A DNA stretch of 64,000 nucleotides from Mermis nigrescens (GCA_036768485.1 JAVLUZ010000154.1:263308-327307), one strand, 5' to 3'; positions 47,806 through 60,405 are shown, counted from the first letter of the stretch. Notes: generated by a model from the sequence alone, not told the origin. Made by a program: numbers and translations.

Positions 47806-48229
47806 CAAGGGCGGGTTTAGAGGAGAGCGGGTGGGAGCGGCCGCCCACTGTCGTCAAGAAAATATTTGGACGCAATAGAGAATAATGCGTACTTTCTGTT
47901 GATTCTTCATTTTTTATCACGATTTTTCTGAATTTTTAGGCGCCTACTTTAACGGTCTCAGTCAGTGCAGAACAAGAATTTTTTATTCTGATGTACGATT
48001 TTCGAGTATTTTTAGGCGCTCTGTGTCGATTTTTACCTCTTTGTGCATTATTTGCGAAAGCCTTTCATAAAATTTTGACTCTTTTCCGGGTCTCAAATGA
48101 TCCTATCTACCAAGGGACGGCGAAAAATCGATACTTTAAGCTTAATTTAAGAATATGTTAAGCAATTTCCGACACATTAGGAAAATTAGGGGTTCCACCC
48201 ACCGTCAGGAAATCTTGGATCCGCCACAG
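47806..48229 (+). mobile_element. F4 element
   Basis: The left end CAAGGGCGGGTTTAGAGG pairs with the right end TTGGATCCGCCACAG. The first 40 bp are G-rich (GAGCGGGTGGGAGCGGCCGC) as in the copy at 53765. The interior is non-coding (GAATTTTTAGGCGC twice). The flanks are only loosely similar, so the duplication is not certain. The GGCGGATCC-type end resembles hAT-like elements of invertebrates. Confidence 0.55.
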
Positions 48230-48274
48230 AATTCAGCCAAACGACAAAAGGCGTTTTTAGTAGGTACTAGCTTT

Positions 48275-48762
48275 CATACATGCACAGCATAGGATTTTGG
48301 GGGTAGGGGGTGCGTAAAATTTTAATGTGTTTTCTGAGCCTGAAATTAGGGGGGTACCATAGGTGGGCAGCACCGAAATTCTGGAGGGGGGGAGAAAAAT
48401 TTCCGGGGGGGGGTGAAAAAATGTTCAAGGTAAAAAAATGGTCTTTGGTAAGAGTGGTCGCATGGCGAAAAAACACCATTTTTCGACGTTTCTCATTGAG
48501 ACCTATCCAATGACATCAAAAAATAGCTGAAAAAGCAAAAAAATTTTCAAAAATTGAATTCTGGGGTGGGGTATTTTGATTTTGGGGGATATTCCAACTT
48601 CTGGGGGGTGCATACCTACCCCCAAACCCCTCCCACGCCCACGTGTGGTGGGTACGCGTCAAAAACATCGTAAAATTTTTGAAATTTTTTAAAAAATCGC
48701 GAATTGGGGGGTCGTTTCTGTGAGAAGAGGGAAGGGGCGAAAATCCCTCATGATTATGTCTG
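48275..48762 (+). mobile_element. F3 MITE with nested F1
   Basis: Starts CATACATGCACAGCATAGG and ends TGATTATGTCTG. The flanks CTAGCTTT and CTCGCCTC match at 5 of 8. The right part (AAAAATCGCGAATTGGGGGG) matches other F3 copies. Confidence 0.6.
48358..48647 (+). mobile_element. F1 MITE nested in F3
   Basis: A 290-bp copy with flanks GGGGGTAC and GTGGGTAC (7 of 8). Confidence 0.9.
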
Positions 48763-49830
48763 CTCGCCTCTTTTGCTATCTGTTTCGCCAGTCGCCTCCT
48801 GATATATTGAGCAACATGTAGTGCATGAAAAAGCCGCGCGCGTGGCCGAGATCCAACCCCTTACCTTTCAAGTCAAAGGCAGGTGTTTTAAAAACACAAG
48901 GGCGTTGGGGCTTCAGGGGCTTGCACCTATCGGATTTTAAAAGCCCCCACAAAAATCGATGAACATTAGAAGTGAATTTTGGACATGTTTTTTAGATATT
49001 CGCTGGTTTCCACCCCTAGAATTTAGCAGCTGTCCATGCACGGTCTTAACACCTAGGTCACATCGGAAAAAGGCCGCGTAAAGTATTAGTCAAATGCCCA
49101 CAATCTGACGAGTGGGCAAGAAAGCCCTCGCTTCTTTCGCTTTACACTGATTGAGTTGTATGATTGATATTTTCGGATCACCTTACCATAGAAGAGTCAA
49201 GAATTTTGAAACAGTCTACATGAACAATGATTAAAACATGAGAATATTGAAGATGCAAAATATTATTTAAACGATATTCTTTGGGATCTTCGTTTTTCGT
49301 TAACGGAACGTTTTTTTTCTTGAAAAATATCGTTAACGAAAAAGAAAATGATATATTTTTTCACTAAAGATGACAACGCTACATGTAAGACAGAGTGTTT
49401 CTCAACCGAGCTGGCCTTATAATACTGAACAATTTTAAAATTCTTAGTGATAACCATTTTGTTTGACTAAACAGCGCAAGGAGTAAAAATTAAAATTTGG
49501 AAGAGGATTTAGATATAAGTTGAAATATCTACAGCATGGTCGGTCTGAAGGACCAGCTAGTGAGCTATGTATCTTTCGTTCAAACTGTCATTGAGAGGTA
49601 GGTGTACATGCTAGAATAGCGTAAAAGCTATCGATCTAGTTTTTCATTCAACGTCAAAAACTTTTAAAGAAAAGCGTTGATTTTAATGCATTAATTTTAA
49701 ATTTTTCGTATAATTTTCCTCACACAAAAGTGTAAAGAAGTAAAACATAACGACTCATAGGATAGTATATCCCTGACTGTCAAATGTCATAAAGAAAGAA
49801 TAGCCTGTACGATAAAAGCAACATGACGAC
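48763..49830. other. Unclassified DNA with a TTAACG palindrome cluster
   Basis: At 49268-49355 the sequence carries AACGATATTC, TCGTTAACGGAACG and ATATCGTTAACGAAAAAG, related to 43088-43215. The remainder shows nothing I can name. Confidence 0.4.
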
Positions 49831-50374
49831 CATAGATGCACAGCATGGCCGATCTTGGGGGTAGCCGGTCTGGGGAGTCAGGAACATAGGTGGGCTGCAC
49901 CAAAGTTATGGGGTGGTGCAAGATTTTTTCAATGGTCAAAAACTGGCTAAAAATAGTGGCATGGCAGAAAAACACTATTTTCAATGTTTCTCACCGAGCG
50001 CTATCCACTGGCATCAAAAAATTGCGAAAAAAAACAAAACGATTTTCAAAAATTGAATTCTGGGGGTACTTTGGTCCCTAGGGGTATTTCAATTTCTGGA
50101 GGTTGCATACCTCCCAACCCCCCCCCGCCCAGGTATTGTCAAGAAGTGCACTTTTGGGCCAAAATGACATCAAAACTGATATAAACGCTAAAATAGCGTT
50201 AAAATTACATTATTACACAGTTTCCGATCAATTTAAAGCACTTTTAGAGAAAATTTCTAATTTTCATCCGCTTTTACCGTTATTTTGCCTCAGTTTCTCT
50301 AGAAAATTTCCAATTTTCCCATTCTGGGATAAGGGGGTAGGATCACCTAAGTGTCCATCCCCTGTGCATGTCTG
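49831..50374 (+). mobile_element. F2 MITE with nested F1
   Basis: Starts CATAGATGCACAGCATGG and ends CCTGTGCATGTCTG, a good inverted pair. The flanks ATGACGAC and GTGACGAA match at 6 of 8. Confidence 0.8.
49885..50137 (+). mobile_element. F1 MITE nested in F2
   Basis: A 253-bp copy with flanks GTCAGGAA and GTCAAGAA (7 of 8). The end has lost about one base (CCCAGGTATT). Confidence 0.88.
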
Positions 50375-50382
50375 GTGACGAA

Positions 50383-51285
50383 TAGAGCGAAACTGGGCGC
50401 TTGAATTCGGCGTACCCCTCTTTCCCAGAAAAAGAATTGATAGATCCCTAATTAAATTTTTGATGTTATTTTTGGCTGTTTTGCCCCATCATATTCCCCT
50501 AGAATTGCGCTGCTGCCCACTTATTGTCCTGTAGTCCCTTCGCGCAGTGTAAATCTTGCGTCTCTGGGCTTTTTCATTATTCGCTTTAAAGAAACGCGGT
50601 TAACTTCTGTGTGTAAGCCGGCTTCAAACCTTAGAACGTCTCTATTGGAGAGATTATCTTTCAACTTCTAACCGGATGACTTAGCAGAAAAAAGGATGCA
50701 AGAATGAGACCAAAATATTTTTTTCACATATAGGTTTTTATACTCGAGATACTGTATCTCTAAAATTAGTGAAAGGTTGAAAAATAAAAAAAATGTTTTT
50801 TTAATGAAATGCTATACTCTACAGTTTTAAAAACCATCAAATTTCTACAGAAAGTTCTTTGAGTTGTTTACAAACTGCGGAGAAACCCTTTGGAAATTAC
50901 TATATGCTATAACAGTGTTCAAAATTGTTACAAACTACATTAATTGCTCCGTATTAAGTATTAAAAAATATTTTAACAAATATTCAGTGGATATTTTACC
51001 ATCTATTTTTTTAAATTACGCTCTAAAAAATGATGCATTTTTAAATATGTTCTGTATTTGCATCTTTTTTTCTGAAACTATAAAAATATGTACGACACAT
51101 CAGCATAATTGTCATTAGCATTTCTTATTTGTGCATTTCACACATTTTTTCATTTGAGAAAATTTAAAATTCATTTACGACTCAATGAAACTTTTTGTTT
51201 AGAATTTAAGACAATCAAGGTTACTTTATTATCCTTAATTTGAGAGGAAACAAATAAAAGCGGCAATTTTTCTGCGTTTTTTAAG
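50383..51285. other. AT-rich DNA before gene B, no feature recognised
   Basis: No exon upstream of the first visible gene B exon could be supported. Confidence 0.45.
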
Positions 51286-51356
51286 ATGACATTGAAATCA
51301 GGCTCGAATTAAATAGTACAACAACCTATGCTCAACTGAGGCCTTGCGAACATCAA
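51286..51356 (+). CDS. Gene B, first visible exon (paralogue of 30891-30961)
   Basis: 71 bp, the same length and phase as the gene A exon, between TTTTTTAAG and CAA|GTGAGT. It reads (x)DIEIRLELNSTTTYAQLRPC. Gene B appears to be a tandem copy of gene A about 20.4 kb downstream, in the same orientation. Its frame is open, so it may be functional, although the acceptor lacks a strong pyrimidine tract. Confidence 0.5.
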
Positions 51357-51799
51357 GTGAGTTATATTGCTATATTATTATATGCATTTCATGCTAAGTA
51401 CAGATAAAAACAAGCGTATGCATGTATTTCTAATATTTAGACTCGTATTCAGCATTTAATTTCAAGCGAAAGTCGTCTATCAGTTTTTAAATTACAAATT
51501 GTTGTTTTATTACAGTGCATTATAAAACTCCACGTTCGGCTATTTTCTGTTTCTTAATCACTTCTGCAGTTTGTTTACATTTGAATAACAAAAAATAACT
51601 AATCAAATGTAACGCTAAATTTTTTTAGCATGATTTTGAAGGTTTTTTTGCGAAAAATTATTAAATTGAATGAAGAGCGCGTAAAAAATTAACATCACAC
51701 TTTTTTAAACTTTATCCTACAGGTTTTTTAGCAACAACAATCAAGATCAAAACCTTAGGATCTTTTCTGTATGCAACAATTTCAGGAGGAGGTCGGAAG

Positions 51800-52055
51800 C
51801 ACACCTGGGCGTGGGGGGGGGGTAGGCACCCCCACCCAGAAACCAAAACCCCCCCCCAGAAATCAAAATACCCCCAGAATTCAATTTTTGAACATTTTTT
51901 TCGTTTTTTTCGCAATTTTTTGATGCCAATGGATAGTGCTTGATGAGAAACGTCGAAAAATTGCGTTTTCAGTTGCCATACCACCTTTTTTAAGGCCATT
52001 TTTCGACCTTCAAAAAACTCTTGCACCCCCAGAATTTTCTTGCTGCCCACGTATG
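51800..52055 (-). mobile_element. F1 MITE, perfect duplication
   Basis: A 256-bp reverse copy in intron 1 of gene B with identical flanks GTCGGAAG (51792-51799, 52056-52063). Confidence 0.93.
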
Positions 52056-52690
52056 GTCGGAAGGGGCGTCCTTCTATGGCCAAAAAATTTTTCGAATGGA
52101 AGATCATGCACGAAAGTTCGGAAAATTGCATCTCATTTCCATTCTTTAGTTTCCGGCGCTCATGATAAGTATTTTCGATAATTTTGCTACACGCGCGACC
52201 ATAGAACAACACATCGTGCATAAACTTAAGAAAGAAAAGAAGTCTTTCTAGAAGTATGAATTTCGTGATCTAATTATAGAGTAAGCTATAAAAAAGTCGT
52301 GGAAGCGGTTTCTGCATTAGCAATCCTAATTAACTTTTCAACACGTTAGCCAATTTACTTGGGTCTTCTCCACTCCACACGTGGGCGAGGAGGCGTTTGG
52401 GGGTATGCACCCATCCCAGAAGTTTGAATACTTCCCTTTCCTAGAAACCAAAATACCCCTCCCCAAAAATTCAATTTTTGAATTTTTCTCGTTTTTTTGC
52501 AATCTTTTGATGCTAATGGATAGTGCTCGATGAAAAGCGTTGAAAAATCGTGTTTTTAGCCATACCACCATTTTTAAGACTATTTTTTGACCTTTGAAAA
52601 ATCTTGCAACTGTGTGCCCCAGAATTTTGGTGCTGCCCACCAATGGTCCTCTCATCTCCTTTGCCCTTGAGCGAATCTTGGATACGGGCC
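52056..52690 (+). mobile_element. F4 element, partial, carrying an F1
   Basis: GAATGGAAGATCATGCACG and TTTCCGGCGCTC match the F4 interior at 53.8 kb. After the nested F1 it ends CTTGGATACGGGCC, the F4 right end. Its left part, before the F1 at 51800, is not clearly delimited. Confidence 0.5.
52376..52645 (-). mobile_element. F1 MITE nested in F4
   Basis: A 270-bp reverse copy with flanks CTCCACTC and GTCCTCTC (6 of 8). Confidence 0.87.
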
Positions 52691-53764
52691 TGAATGTATG
52701 TATATCAGAAAATTTGAAAACAGCTTAAAATGTTCGATCGCCGTATTGAATTCATGTTTCTGACTTTATGTCCCTCAACAAAAATTATTTTTTTTGTATT
52801 TTTGTTGACCTTTTTATAGAAATATGACTACAAATAGCTTACTGCACGGACCACAAAAATCCTTCGGAAATATAAATTTTCGAAAATATAAATTTTTTTC
52901 CACTGTATTACACTGGTGGACAAATTTAAACTTTTTGTTCTCATCAGAAACGAAATTAATTGGTTTTAGATCAGATTTTGTGCTCATTCTGAATCTAGCT
53001 TTAGAGTTTTTGTAGCACGTAAAGTTTTTTAGCTATTTACATATTTCAATTTTGCAGATTTTGGCTTTTTGTGTATAAATATATTAAAATGGTCATGGCA
53101 AGATGAAGTTAGCAGAAATAAATCCTAAAAAATAAATCTTATATAATTCCCTTTGTAATTTGAAAGTGTTGTCTTACTCACAACGCAGTTTACTGATTTT
53201 TCTGTTAAATGAAACAACTAATTCGCATATTCAAAAGAGTGTAAAGTTTAAACCCATGTCTGTTTATATTGTCTGCCTCTATATAATTTTAAACACTTTC
53301 TTCAGCGATTCTGAATGCTGATTTTGAATCTGTTTTTTTGTGCTAGGGCATTTGCTTTTTAAAGAAAACTAGAATTTATTTTTAAAATAAGTTTGAAAAG
53401 TCTGATTTATTTTTTAACACAAACTAAGAAGAAAAAAATTTTCCAAACCCAATTAGCTGTTGAGTTTTAACTCAAACAATTAAAATATAATTTGTCAGTA
53501 CTGAAAGGTTGTTAATAAGATATGTCGTGATTCGTGAAACAAGACATTTGTCCGCTTTATTAGATCAGTGACTTGCTACATCATGAAGCAATAGTGATTA
53601 ATGAAAAATTTATAAGATTTATATGCTTATCTCGACTAGGTTCCCAACTTGCAGCCTTCTTAATTTGATAGTCTTGCAGACTGCGCGACGTTCCCAAATG
53701 TAAGTACCGTGATGGAACTGTAAATAATCCTTCCATAACAATCATCTTAGGACTCTGGCCAACC
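52691..53764. other. Intron 1 of gene B, no feature recognised
   Basis: AT-rich and without paired ends or coding signal. Confidence 0.45.
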
Positions 53765-54152
53765 GGGCCGTATTTAGGAGAGGGGTGGGAGGCAGCCGCC
53801 CATCCCTCCCTTGACCGGAAAAAATTTTGAAAGATAAGATAATGCACGGAAAGATGGGGAAATCGCCCGTCTATGACGTAAAATCTTCAGATTTTCGGCG
53901 CTTCCCGCCAGATATGAAAAATTTTCTATTATTTTAGTACGAGTGGAACCAAAAACGACTCTTTTATAGCACTTTGAGTAAGAAAAATTTTTGTCAAAAA
54001 GTTTGAATTTTATGATTTTTGTGGATAGAGCATGTCGAGAAAAGTCTAAAAATGCCGTTTTTGCGAGTAATCCCAACAAATTTTCCGAGATATAGATCCA
54101 TTAAAGTTGGGTCCGCCACCCCCTCCCCTTGGTTAGAACCTGGATACGGTCC
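53765..54152 (+). mobile_element. F4 element, complete-looking copy
   Basis: GGGCCGTATTTAGGAG at the left and the inverse of GGACCGTATCCAGG at the right. G-rich start with GGAGGCAGCCGCCC, and the centre contains TTTTCGGCGCTTCCCGCC. 388 bp, non-coding. No matching flanks seen. Confidence 0.6.
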
Positions 54153-54934
54153 TTCTGACTGACATCTGTAAAGCATTTATAACGTGCTTAAGGGCTGGAC
54201 AGAAAAATAAACCCTGCGATAGTATAGCCAGCCAATTCGATTTTCTGTTGTGAAAAACTAAGTGTTTTTCAAGAAATACATTTAAGTGTAAATGTGCGAT
54301 TAAATGCACAACACACAGACACCATATCTCATTCATATTTAGGTTTAGGCTTATGCATCTGTATTCATGATGCTGTCAGCAGATAAACTAAGGCTTGAAA
54401 AGTGGACTTTACTGTGTGAAGCAAGCAAAGCATCTTGCACCCCTCTGATTAAAAATAGGTTATATCAGACACAGCGATGAATCATTAATTAAGCTATCTG
54501 GGAATTTTTCCTGAATTTAGGAGCTTTCATATACCACACATCCGAACATAACCATTGAGATCACATTTTAATTTGTAGGAAATATATATTCTATAGTTTG
54601 GTAATCATAAATTCAAGATGGGTAGGAAAAAATTCAGCTATGAAGGCTGTGTTAAAAACCTGCTTAATTGGGAAAGTTGGATGGTTCTAAACATTCAACA
54701 GTCAACAGAATTATATGGATATGGTTAGGAAGGTTGTACTATCAGAAAGGCTATATGATTGGTAATCGTACACATTTGATAAAGCAAATCCCAGTCATTT
54801 ATGCAGCAATTAGCTGAAGTGAGAAGACTTGGAAGGATTGATTTGAATGCCATGCCAATGCTTAAGACAACATAGTTTTTCATGACTTTGTTCAAGTTAA
54901 AGCAGCATTACCATAATTGGACATACATGCCCAC

Positions 54935-55823
54935 CAGTGTTGTAAAAGATATCTTTATCTATTATCTTTTTAGCAAGATAAAGATAAAGATAAAGATATC
55001 CTTATCTTTATCTTGGCGATTTCTTTATTTTATCTTTATCTTTTGGAAAAATCACTAGGCCATCTTTATCTTTATCTTTTTCGATAGGAATTTATCTTGC
55101 TAAAAAAGATAAAGTATGTACATAAGTTATTAGCATGTAATCTAAAATGCAGGTTTGACGTGAAATACATTCAGACGCATCTAAGTTTTACTGTAATATG
55201 AGAAAAGAAAAAAAACATTGTTTAAACCCTACGGCGTGCGGCCCAAACTAATGCCTGTATATCGACCTAAGTAAGCGGGAGTGATACCGATCTTAAGCGG
55301 GAGTACTTCTACTAGCACCCACGTTAATCTAAGTCTAAGCCTAGGAAAAATAGAGAAGTTTGAAAAATCAATAACTGTTGCGACTATACTTTGTACAGGC
55401 GCACAGAGCAGGGTTTTGATGCTTGTGAAAAGAAAGAAGTGACTTGCTGTCAGCCAATAGTAGTAGTAGTAGTACATGGGTCAGTCAGATACTGCGGGTA
55501 AACCCTTAAACCTACATTTATGTGTGATTAATGCCTGTCACCTCTTTGACCTCAGGTGTAAAATTTAGGGCATTCAGTTGGCTGCTTTGTATCACCCAAT
55601 CTCGTTTATTGCACTTCACATACATCATTCTCCCAGGTCAAGGCGACCATATTTACAATTTATCTTTATCTTTATCTTTTTGGTTCCTTTATCTTGCAAA
55701 TTACCTTTATCTATATCTTTCTTAATTTTTATCTTAATCTTTATCTTTATCTTCTGGAATTCAAAATTTCAACTTTATCTTTATCATTTATCTTGCAAAA
55801 AATCCTTATCTTTTACAACACTA
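54935..55823. mobile_element. hAT-like element filled with TTTATC/GATAAA hexamers
   Basis: The ends CAGTGTTGTAAAAGAT (54935-54950) and the inverse ATCTTTTACAACACTA (55808-55823) pair at 15 of 16. The flanks ATGCCCAC (54927-54934) and ATGTCCAC (55824-55831) match at 7 of 8. Both subterminal regions are arrays of TTTATC or GATAAA. In the left one TAGCAAGATAAA and TTTATCTTGCTA form a further inverted repeat (about 54970-55104). The centre (55.1-55.6 kb) is unique and has no transposase. It lies in intron 1 of gene B and is absent from gene A. Confidence 0.85.
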
Positions 55824-55929
55824 ATGTCCACAGCTTTAACTTTCTAAAAATATTACTATAATGTTTTAACGATTTGTTCGAAATTAGTCGCTTATGAATG
55901 AAAAAACCTTTATTATTTGAAATATTTAG

Positions 55930-56079
55930 CCGAATTATAAAGAGCTAGCTCAAGGATTTGAACGAGGCAAACAACTGAAGATCAAAGGGTCATTGGAGGG
56001 TGACGTCGACCTTTGTATTAAAATGCTTAACATACAAAAGCAGCTTGTGTTCTACTTGCGCCTGGTTATTTCTTATAAC
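55930..56079 (+). CDS. Gene B, second visible exon
   Basis: 150 bp, matching gene A exon 34505-34654 in length and phase, with LAQGFERGKQLKIKGSLEGD intact. The donor is GTAATA. Relative to gene A, the H of FHLR is Y (FYLR), so the already weak galectin sugar-binding signature is further reduced. Confidence 0.55.
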
Positions 56080-56139
56080 GTAATAAAAATTGAATAAGCT
56101 TCCAAATAACAGTTTTTTCTATTTTTAACTTTTTTGAAG

Positions 56140-56274
56140 TTCATAGTCGTCATTCAAGTTGATGTTAATGATGATGATGGTGACATTTCAATTCTGCATC
56201 AGACTCATGACATTGGACATGGCCAGAGGATATTCAATTTGGGAATCGTGCGAGATGAAGACAGCTTATTCTCA
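56140..56274 (+). CDS. Gene B, third visible exon
   Basis: 135 bp after a 60-bp intron. It reads FIVVIQVDVNDDDGDISILH to NLGIVRDEDSLFS, one codon shorter than the gene A exon. The donor is GTATAG where gene A has GTGAGT, a weaker site that may reduce or abolish splicing. If it is not used, a TAG stop follows immediately. The next exon would lie near or beyond the end of the window. Confidence 0.5.
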
Positions 56275-56523
56275 GTATAGTCATAAACACAAATGTGCTA
56301 CGGATTATATATATGTTCTTTGTCAAAAACTTGTATTACCTCATGCAGCTACATGTATTCATTGGCTGATTGAAATGCAAATATAAGATTATAGAAGTCT
56401 AATTTATATAGAATCAACAGCTGGCAACAATAATAATATCATGTTGGTAAAAGCATACAATAATAATGGTAAAATATTAATTGAAATCTATATTTTATTA
56501 TTAATTTTGACTTTTCATGTGTT

Positions 56524-56819
<296 letters not shown>

Positions 56820-56829
56820 TTTTTTCATT

Positions 56830-57795
56830 AGAGAGAATTTCTTAGCGCGATTATGAGAAGGGCCTAAACAATAAAATAAGAGGCTAGTACAAAATATTAC
56901 TGGAGGTTATGCACATCGAATATGTTAAACATTTAAATACAATAATGCTTAGCCTTGTACAAAAAAATTGTCACTGGATTATATTTGCTTCAATTTTATC
57001 AAAATATAGTATCTGTAACTAATTAATCCTTCTTTTCCAAATGATTTCTCATCACTCAAGTATAAAAATCTACTGATTTCTTAAGAATGTTCAAACACTA
57101 TCCTGAACAAATTATTTACTAGATTTAGGTTACCAAAAATCTTGTTACGACACTTGATTATAAATTATTCGCAAAGAGACACCGAAAAATTGTCGTCAAA
57201 TTATTTGGACATTTTTACTATTTAATGTGCAAGTAGCATGAACATTTGCTTCATTATTATTTTCATCATCATATAATATTTATTAAAAGATATGCAATTT
57301 CCCCATCAACACAATTAATTTCAAGTTTGCAAAGCAATATTGATAAAACAAAACTGTATGTCCTTATCTTTAAATTTCTCTTCGAAAAATTAAATCTTTA
57401 GAAAGAAACAGAAATAATTTCATACCCTAAATGCTATTCCATTTAATTAAATCTTTTCTAATTGCTCAACTAAAAGTTATGATTATAATTCTTGGCGCAT
57501 AAATATGGACTCTACAAAGCGAATGAGAGAAAGGAGTAAAATCCAAGAAAGGCTAAAAAATTTGTAGCATATTGGTCAGTTGAAGAATTAAATCAATCTT
57601 TCTGAATTTAATTTGTATTAACGCTTAAACATTATTGTTAATTTTTATAATGATATCAAATTTTTTCAGGCATGTATATTACATTATGTTCCTGTAATAT
57701 AGTTTATTCTGAAACTTTGTTGTACAGAAATAACTTCCCAATATTAAGCAAAATGCGATATTCTGTATAAAAGAGTTTCAAGTTCTGAGTAGAAA
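56830..57795. other. AT-rich DNA, no feature recognised
   Basis: No coding signal. No repeat assigned. Confidence 0.5.
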
Positions 57796-59007
57796 TCATG
57801 GGTAGCAAGATAGCGCTACCCATAATTTACTTGGCCATCCTTTTTCTTATATGTCTATCACAGCGAGTGCGAATTTTGTGTCCCCCTCACAGCAACAACA
57901 GCACAAACCTAAAATACGGTTTGTTTTAATCGATGGATAATTAAAAAATTGAATTCTCGTTTTTTGTCTACACTCAATACCGAGTTAGCAATGAGTGTGT
58001 AAAGTGGAAACCGAAAAATCAAATAATTTGCAGAGGGCCATTTTTTAAAATGTTGTCCCAAGTTGTAGATTACGAATCTGAACCTAAAATTTCTTTACAC
58101 TCAATAGTTCTTACCCAAAAGTGTAAAGTACACGTGGTTTTTACTCTTTACGTGTCCATCGGCTTATCTAACTCAATTTTGGTTTCCGTGCAGTTCAATT
58201 AGTTTTATAATGTGGAGGGTTACAATATCTCAAAACTGAATGTTTTCTCATCTAACGCAATATTTCTTGATCTGTGATCTTTTTAGTGTAAAGGGTTCGA
58301 GACGAAAAACAAAATTTTTTCCAACTACTCCGCTAAGTGGCGGAACATACTAATTATGCTTAAATTGTGCCCTGACCTTAGCGTTACAGATCCTAGTTTA
58401 TTTTGTTTCTATACACCCAATATTGCGGTATAAGCACAAGTGTAAAGTTTAAACCAAAAAGCATTTTTCCGCACATGAGCATTGGGTATCAAACAATTAG
58501 CGGAGGGCCAACTTGATTTGAAAAATGTTGCCCCTCAGTTGGGGATTACGAATCTGACCTTAACATTTCTTTACACTCAATGGTTGTTGTACAAAAGTGT
58601 AAAGTATACGGGTGTTTACTGTTAAAGCTTATCTAACTCGATTTTGGTTTCTGTGCAGTCCAATTGGTTTTATAATGTAGAGAGTTACAATATCTCAGAA
58701 ACGTAAAATTTTTTTTCTTTTTTAAACGCAATATTTTTCGATCTCTGATCGTTTTAGTGTAACGGGTTCGAGACGTAAAACGAAATTACTTCAGCTACTC
58801 TGCTAAGTAGGTGGAACATGCTAATTATGCTTAAAATGCGCCCTGACCTTAGCGTCACAGATCCTAGTTTATTTTGTTTCTATAAAGCCGATGTTGCTTT
58901 ATTAGCACAACTGTAAAGTTTACACTGAGAATCAATTTGCCGCCCAGAGCATTGGGTATCAAACAATTTGTGGAAGACCAATTATTTGGAAAAATTGTTC
59001 ACCTAAG

Positions 59008-59263
59008 CATACGTGGGCAGCACCAAAATTCTGGGGGTGCAAGAGTTTTCAAAGGTAAAAAAATGGCCTTAAAAATGGTGGTATGGTTTAAAAACACTAT
59101 TTTTCGACTTTTCTCATCGAGCACTATCCATTGGCATCAAAAATTGCGAAGAAGGACATAAAAATGTTTAAAAATTGAATTCTGGGGGTGGGGTATTTTG
59201 ATTTCTGCGGGGGATTTTGGTTTCTGGGGGTGCATACCCCCAAACCCCCTACGCCCAGGTGTG
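59008..59263 (+). mobile_element. F1 MITE in array block 2
   Basis: A 256-bp copy with flanks CACCTAAG and CCCCTGAG (6 of 8). Confidence 0.88.
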
Positions 59264-59660
59264 CCCCTGAGTTCCTATATGTCACCATGTTAAAAAACCT
59301 GCAGCGTAATAAGTATAGGATGTTGTTTGAACGCAGGGAAATGATTTCAGATTTTTATCTATTGTCCACAAGACTGCGAAATCGCGAGTGATTAAGTATT
59401 AAAATCCGCCGATACGTTGAGTTCGTGAAAGTGGCTGACGTATCCGTTCTCGCATGTGAAATTAAAAAAATAATAATGGCTTCAAATCTTCTGAATACTG
59501 ACTTTTTCATTTTTTAATTCTTTTGGCAAAACCATGCACTTTTTTGACTTCTTCATCTATTTAGATATAAATAATACGCTGGCTTCTTCTTTTATCGTTT
59601 TGTAAAACTCAAAATTTATGTTTACATTTTTATTTCAGGGTCAGTATTTAATCATAGCAT

Positions 59661-59928
59661 CATACGCGGGCAGCACCGAAATTCTGGGGGGATGCAAGAT
59701 TTTTCAAAGGTCAACAATGGCATTGAAAATGGTTGTATGGTTATAAAACACCATTTTTCAACGTTTCTCATCGAGCACTATTCATTGGAATCAAAAAATT
59801 GCGAAAAAAACAAGAACAATTTAAAAAATTAAAATTCTGGGAGTATTTTAATTTCTGAGGGGCGGGGGTATTTTGGTATTTTGGTTTCTGGGTGAAGCAT
59901 ACCCCCAAGCCCCCAACGCCCAGGTGTG
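59661..59928 (+). mobile_element. F1 MITE in array block 2
   Basis: A 268-bp copy. The flanks CATAGCAT and CTGAGCAC match at 5 of 8, so its duplication is weak. Confidence 0.84.
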
Positions 59929-60138
59929 CTGAGCACTCCCCAACAGTTATAACAGAACACATCTAGGAGGTGCGGCTTCTTTTAATAGGAAGATAATAAA
60001 AAAATTCGCTGCGCGTCTTTTTTTGTCTTTCTCTACACTCAAAACTGACTGTGTAAAGAAGGTGTGAAGTTTTTGCGAAACATTATAATATATAGCGAAT
60101 TTTGGATTTTTTTTCCGGGCTAGTGGACAACTCAGTAC

Positions 60139-60405
60139 CATAGGTGGGCAGCATCGAAATTCTCGGGGCATGAAAAATTTTTTCAAATGTCAAAAAATGG
60201 TCTTAAAAGTGGTCGTATGGCTAAAAAACACCATTTTTCGACGTTTCTCATGGAGCACTATCCAATGGCATCAAAAATCGCTAAAAAGAGCAAAAAAAAT
60301 TTCAAATTTGAATTCTAGGGGGTAGTTTGATTTCTGGGGGGTGGGGGGTATTTCAACTTCTGAGGGGTTGCATACCCCCCGAACCCCTCCCCACGCCCAT
60401 GTGTG
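60139..60405 (+). mobile_element. F1 MITE in array block 2, perfect duplication
   Basis: A 267-bp copy with identical flanks CTCAGTAC (60131-60138, 60406-60413). Confidence 0.93.

Noticed and set aside
51712..52221. 169-residue ORF on the minus strand
   Set aside because: It runs through an F1 copy and its F4 flank. The F1 part is the common repeat core and no independent coding signal is seen.
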